A DNA stretch of 24,354 bases, from NCBI GenBank assembly GCA_035570495.1, contig DATMLO010000041.1, forward strand, positions 1 to 24,354, in the 5' to 3' direction. The position numbers and the translations under genes are program-made. This stretch comes from DATARH01 sp035570495 (GTDB lineage: Bacteria; Pseudomonadota; Alphaproteobacteria; ATCC43930; CGMCC-115725). The notes beneath the pieces were generated by a model. It ran no database searches, was not told the origin of the DNA, and saw only the letters and a list, made by a program, of their open reading frames with translations. The first letter of the stretch is position 1; each line of letters opens with the position of its first letter. Shown here piece after piece: positions 21,860-24,354 of this stretch.

Positions 21860-22336
21860 TCAGGCGAAGACGCCGTATTCGACCTGCAGGATTTCCCCGT
21901 TCGTGACGTTGACGAGGATCGCGTCCGCCCCGTCGCGCACCCATTCATAGCCGACCGGCGGCACTTCGAGCCCGAAGAGCCAGTAATCGGCGACCAGGTA
22001 CGACGCCGCCCAATAAGCGCGCGGCAGAGTCTGGCCATACGCCCACTGGCGCGCGCTCCACCCGGCGGGCGGATGATAGGGCCCGATCTGGAAGCTGCGC
22101 GGCGCCTGGTAATTGTGCTGGTACGAGGCGCGGTCGACCGTTTGCGGCCGTGCGTCCCACCCCGCGGGCGGCGCGACGCGCGTATAGCCCTTCACCGCCG
22201 GGTGCGGCTCGCCGGCGGGGGCGTGCGCGGCCGGGGCCGGGTGAGGCGGGTTCTTCGGTTCCTCGGCGGCCGCCATGCCGCCCGCAAGAATAATTGTCGA
22301 GGCCAGCCAGACAGCGGCGATCGGTGTGTGTTTCAT
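21860..22336 (-). CDS. RcnB-family periplasmic protein
   Basis: A 158-residue exported protein. Signal peptide: KHTPIAAVWLASTIILAGGMAAA, with cleavage before EEPKN. A His/Pro/Ala-rich spacer (PPHPAPAAHAPAGEPHP) may bind metal. The conserved C-terminal RcnB-type domain has YHPPAGWSARQWAYGQTLPR, YWLFGLEVPPVGYEWVRDG and ADAILVNVTNGEILQVEYGVF. E. coli RcnB modulates nickel and cobalt homeostasis, but most alphaproteobacterial members are untested. The start at 22336 has GGAAGA upstream and gives the signal peptide; the much longer open frame to 23869 is a shadow of the gene on the other strand. It is divergent from the ThDP enzyme gene over 102 bases. Confidence 0.86.
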   Translation of the reverse strand: MKHTPIAAVWLASTIILAGGMAAAEEPKNPPHPAPAAHAPAGEPHPAVKGYTRVAPPAGWDARPQTVDRASYQHNYQAPRSFQIGPYHPPAGWSARQWAYGQTLPRAYWAASYLVADYWLFGLEVPPVGYEWVRDGADAILVNVTNGEILQVEYGVFA

Positions 22337-22438
22337 GGATTTCTTCCATCGTTGCGTGCCGTCGCGGCGGCACTGCCCTGTTGTATGCTGTGTCCGTGTG
22401 ATCTGTGTAACCTCCGCGTGAAATTCGGGAGAGCCCCC

Positions 22439-24091
22439 ATGCCCCATACCGTCGGCCGCGCCATCGTCGACAGCCTCGAAGCGCACGACATCGACCTCGT
22501 CTATTGCGTGCCGGGTGAAAGCTATCTCGGCTTCACCAATGCGATGGCCGACAACAACCGCATGCGGCTGATCGTCTGCCGGCATGAGGGCGGAGCGGCA
22601 TTCATGGCCGCGGCCGATGGGCGGATGCGCGGCGGGCGCGCGGGAGTGCTGGTGGTGTCGCGCGGGCCGGGTCTGTCGAACGCGATGATCGGCCTCCACA
22701 CCGCCTGGCACGACGCGACGCCGCTGGTCGTGCTGATCGGCCAGGTCGAGCGCTGGGAGGCGGGGCGCATGGCGCTCCAGGAGCAGAATTACAGCCGCCT
22801 GCTCTCCGACGTGACCAAGCTGGTCATCGAGGTCAACGACCCGAACCTGGCGTCCGAAGCCATGGCCCGCGCCTTCCACGTCGCCGAAAGCGGTACGCCG
22901 GGCCCGGTCGCGGTGATCGTGCCGGAGGACGTGTTCGACGCCGAGACCGACGCACCCGCCGCCAAGCCGCGCCCGGCGGCGCTCGCCGGCCCGCGCGTGG
23001 AAGACCTCGACCGCCTTGCCGACATGCTCGCCAACGCAGAACGCCCCATCGTCTGGGCCGGCGGCGCGGTGCACCCGGCCGATGTCGCCGATGTCGCGGA
23101 GCTCGCCGAAAGCTGGGTGCTGCCGGTGATGCCGACGCATCGCCGCCCGCACCTCTTCGATCCCTCCCACCCGAATTACGGCGGCTATGCCAGCGGCCGC
23201 CCGCCGCGCGAGGTGATGGATGCGTGGAAAGAGACCGATCTGCTCGTGGCGCTTGGCGAGCGGCTGACCGTCAGCACCTCGCAGGGTTTTGCGTTCCCGC
23301 AGGCCCCCGACCCGCAAATGCCGCTCGTCCACGTCTGGCCAGGCCCCGAGGAAGTCGGCAAGACCTTCCGCGCCGATCTCGGCATGGCCTGCGAGCCGGC
23401 TTCCGTCGTCGGCGCGCTGCTCGCTAAGGGCGCCCCCGCCGGCGCCGTCAAGCGTCAAGCTTGGGTCGAACGGCTGCATGTGCTGCACCACAAGATCACC
23501 AAGCCCGAGTGGCAGCCCACAACCGACGGCGTCAGTTTCTCCGCCGTCATCGCCGCGATCGGCCGCCATCTCGCCGACGACGCGACCGTGACCACCGACG
23601 CCGGCAATTTCTCGTCCTTTGTGCAGCGCTTCCTGCCGGTGAGGCCGGGGCAGATGTATCTGAACTCGGTGGTCGGCGCGATGGGCGCGGGGATGCCGAT
23701 GGCGGTCGCCGCCGCGCTGCGCCGCCCGAATACCCAGGTCATCGGCTTCGCCGGTGACGGTGGCGCGCTGATGACCGGCAACGAGCTGGCGACCGCGCGG
23801 CAATACGGCGTCAACCCGGTCTTTGTCATCTCCGACAATGGCTGCTACGGCACCATCACCCAGCACCACGACATCCGCTATCCCGGCCGCCCCTATCAGG
23901 CCGCGACCCAGCTCACCAACCCCGATTTCGCGCTATGGGCCACCGCCTTTGGCGCCAAGGGCTACACGATCCGCGAGGAAAGCGAGGTCGCAGACACCAT
24001 CGCGGAGGCGCTTTCGGTCAAGCACCAGCCGGTCGTGGTGCACGTCCACTCATCGCTCGAACAGATCAGCGCGTGGCGAAGACGGAGCTAA
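22439..24091 (+). CDS. ThDP-dependent acetolactate synthase-like enzyme
   Basis: A 550-residue thiamine-diphosphate enzyme of the acetolactate synthase large-subunit-like family. The cofactor-activating Glu is E50 in CRHEGGAAFMAAADGRMRGG. The N-terminal domain continues with VSRGPGLSNAMIGLHTAWHD, and the ThDP-Mg motif is GDGG at 439-442 followed by FVISDNGCYGTI, with DNG in place of the common NN. Motifs for the middle FAD/DHS-like domain are weak. No small regulatory subunit gene is adjacent, so biosynthetic IlvB is unlikely. A catabolic decarboxylase or carboligase (2-keto acid or glyoxylate) is more probable. The start at 22439 has GGGAGAG upstream; the reading from 22073 overlaps the divergent RcnB-like gene. 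Confidence 0.9.
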   Translation: MPHTVGRAIVDSLEAHDIDLVYCVPGESYLGFTNAMADNNRMRLIVCRHEGGAAFMAAADGRMRGGRAGVLVVSRGPGLSNAMIGLHTAWHDATPLVVLIGQVERWEAGRMALQEQNYSRLLSDVTKLVIEVNDPNLASEAMARAFHVAESGTPGPVAVIVPEDVFDAETDAPAAKPRPAALAGPRVEDLDRLADMLANAERPIVWAGGAVHPADVADVAELAESWVLPVMPTHRRPHLFDPSHPNYGGYASGRPPREVMDAWKETDLLVALGERLTVSTSQGFAFPQAPDPQMPLVHVWPGPEEVGKTFRADLGMACEPASVVGALLAKGAPAGAVKRQAWVERLHVLHHKITKPEWQPTTDGVSFSAVIAAIGRHLADDATVTTDAGNFSSFVQRFLPVRPGQMYLNSVVGAMGAGMPMAVAAALRRPNTQVIGFAGDGGALMTGNELATARQYGVNPVFVISDNGCYGTITQHHDIRYPGRPYQAATQLTNPDFALWATAFGAKGYTIREESEVADTIAEALSVKHQPVVVHVHSSLEQISAWRRRS

Positions 24092-24306
24092 TCCGTTTTT
24101 CTGCGTGACGCAAAAAGGAAAATCGCAACGATGAGTATCGAAAGCGATTTGGAATCCAGCCGATAAAGCAGGATTAAAAGGTCGATCGCTAAAACCAGTA
24201 GGGCTAAACAGAAAACGAACGCGACAAGATACGCTGCGAATTGGATCATGTAGCGACCAAAAACTTGGTGCCACTGATCGCCACGCGCGTGGGGCGCCAG
24301 TATCAC
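24088..24306 (-). CDS. Possible small membrane protein
   Basis: A 72-codon frame with GTG at 24306, or 53 codons from ATG at 24249. It encodes a long hydrophobic stretch (AAYLVAFVFCLALLVLAIDL), a short polar turn (YRLDSKSL) and a second segment (SILIVAIFLFA) ending in SRRKTD, i.e. a two-helix hairpin with positive tail. No good ribosome site is visible at either start. Its TAG overlaps the TAA of the ThDP-enzyme gene tail to tail. The DNA is AT-richer than its surroundings, as at 18463-19330. It may be real, but AT-rich DNA also yields hydrophobic frames by chance. Confidence 0.42.
   Translation of the reverse strand: MILAPHARGDQWHQVFGRYMIQFAAYLVAFVFCLALLVLAIDLLILLYRLDSKSLSILIVAIFLFASRRKTD
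24096..24116. terminator. Short hairpin after ThDP-enzyme gene
   Basis: TTTTTcTGCG-tga-CGCAAAAA forms a stem with one bulged base, 5 bases after the stop at 24091. The A/T outer stem makes it a possible terminator for either strand. It lies inside the 3' end of the possible small membrane-protein frame. Confidence 0.4.
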
Positions 24307-24354
24307 TGATTAAAAGGGCCAAGAACGCAGCGTGGTCTTAGCGAAGCCAAAGGT

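Noticed and set aside
22337..23869. N-terminal 511 codons of the open minus frame that ends as the RcnB-like gene
   Set aside because: The signal peptide and ribosome site at 22336 define the real gene; the upstream part is antisense to the ThDP enzyme and has shadow composition.
1..24354. CRISPR array, tRNA, rRNA, insertion sequence or defence island
   Set aside because: No regularly spaced repeats, cloverleaf-like sequences, transposase or integrase motifs, or nuclease/helicase genes were seen on either strand.

Overview
The window looks like a chromosomal segment of a high-GC alphaproteobacterium. The support is Shine-Dalgarno-led genes with many GTG/TTG starts, a conserved alphaproteobacterial-type XRE regulator, TRAP transporters, and two kinds of intergenic palindromic repeat of a sort I associate with Hyphomicrobiales and Rhodospirillales. 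The order or genus cannot be fixed from sequence reading alone. I saw no rRNA, tRNA, CRISPR array, transposase or phage gene.

Layout. (1) 1-6020, all minus strand: an LLM-class flavin monooxygenase (6020-5067), two tandem paralogous secreted proteins of unknown function (4996-4133, 4107-3250), a third unrelated secreted protein (3163-2306), a COG3618-type amidohydrolase (2198-1155) and a thiolase-fold lipid-transfer protein (1031-69). The thiolase is cut off by an 81-bp fold-back palindrome at the window edge. (2) 6290-10312, plus strand: a TRAP transporter operon with two tandem Tat-exported substrate-binding proteins and one fused DctQ-DctM permease. It is divergent from block 1 over a 269-bp AT-rich promoter region. 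(3) 10326-12342, minus strand: a small hypothetical protein and an LVIVD-repeat beta-propeller protein. (4) 12497-18462, plus strand: an acyl-CoA synthetase, an ABC exporter, a glutamine-synthetase-family ligase and an N-formylglutamate amidohydrolase-family protein, with two copies of one palindromic repeat between them. (5) 18498-19314: an AT-rich patch with a membrane protein of unknown function and its own good sigma70-like promoter. (6) 19361-24091: a sugar-acid dehydratase (IlvD/Edd), a divergent XRE regulator with a candidate operator pair, an RcnB-like periplasmic protein and a ThDP-dependent acetolactate-synthase-like enzyme. (7) The right edge holds a possible small AT-rich membrane protein.

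How the genes may work together (inference). Blocks 1, 2 and 4 together could import an organic acid (TRAP), activate it (acyl-CoA synthetase), oxygenate it (LLM), hydrolyse a ring or lactone (amidohydrolase) and cleave carbon-carbon bonds (thiolase/lipid-transfer fold). The glutamine-synthetase-like ligase plus the formylglutamate-amidohydrolase-like protein suggest a gamma-glutamyl or amide catabolic pair. The substrate of each system is not readable from sequence.

Most worth checking: the fold-back palindrome with two synonymous mismatches, the tandem secreted family with a shared 27-nt 3' end, the mosaic near-identity between the two TRAP binding proteins, the paired GGGAATTCC sites 30 bp apart upstream of the XRE gene, and the AT-rich membrane-protein insert. 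No clearly new defence or mobile system was recognised.
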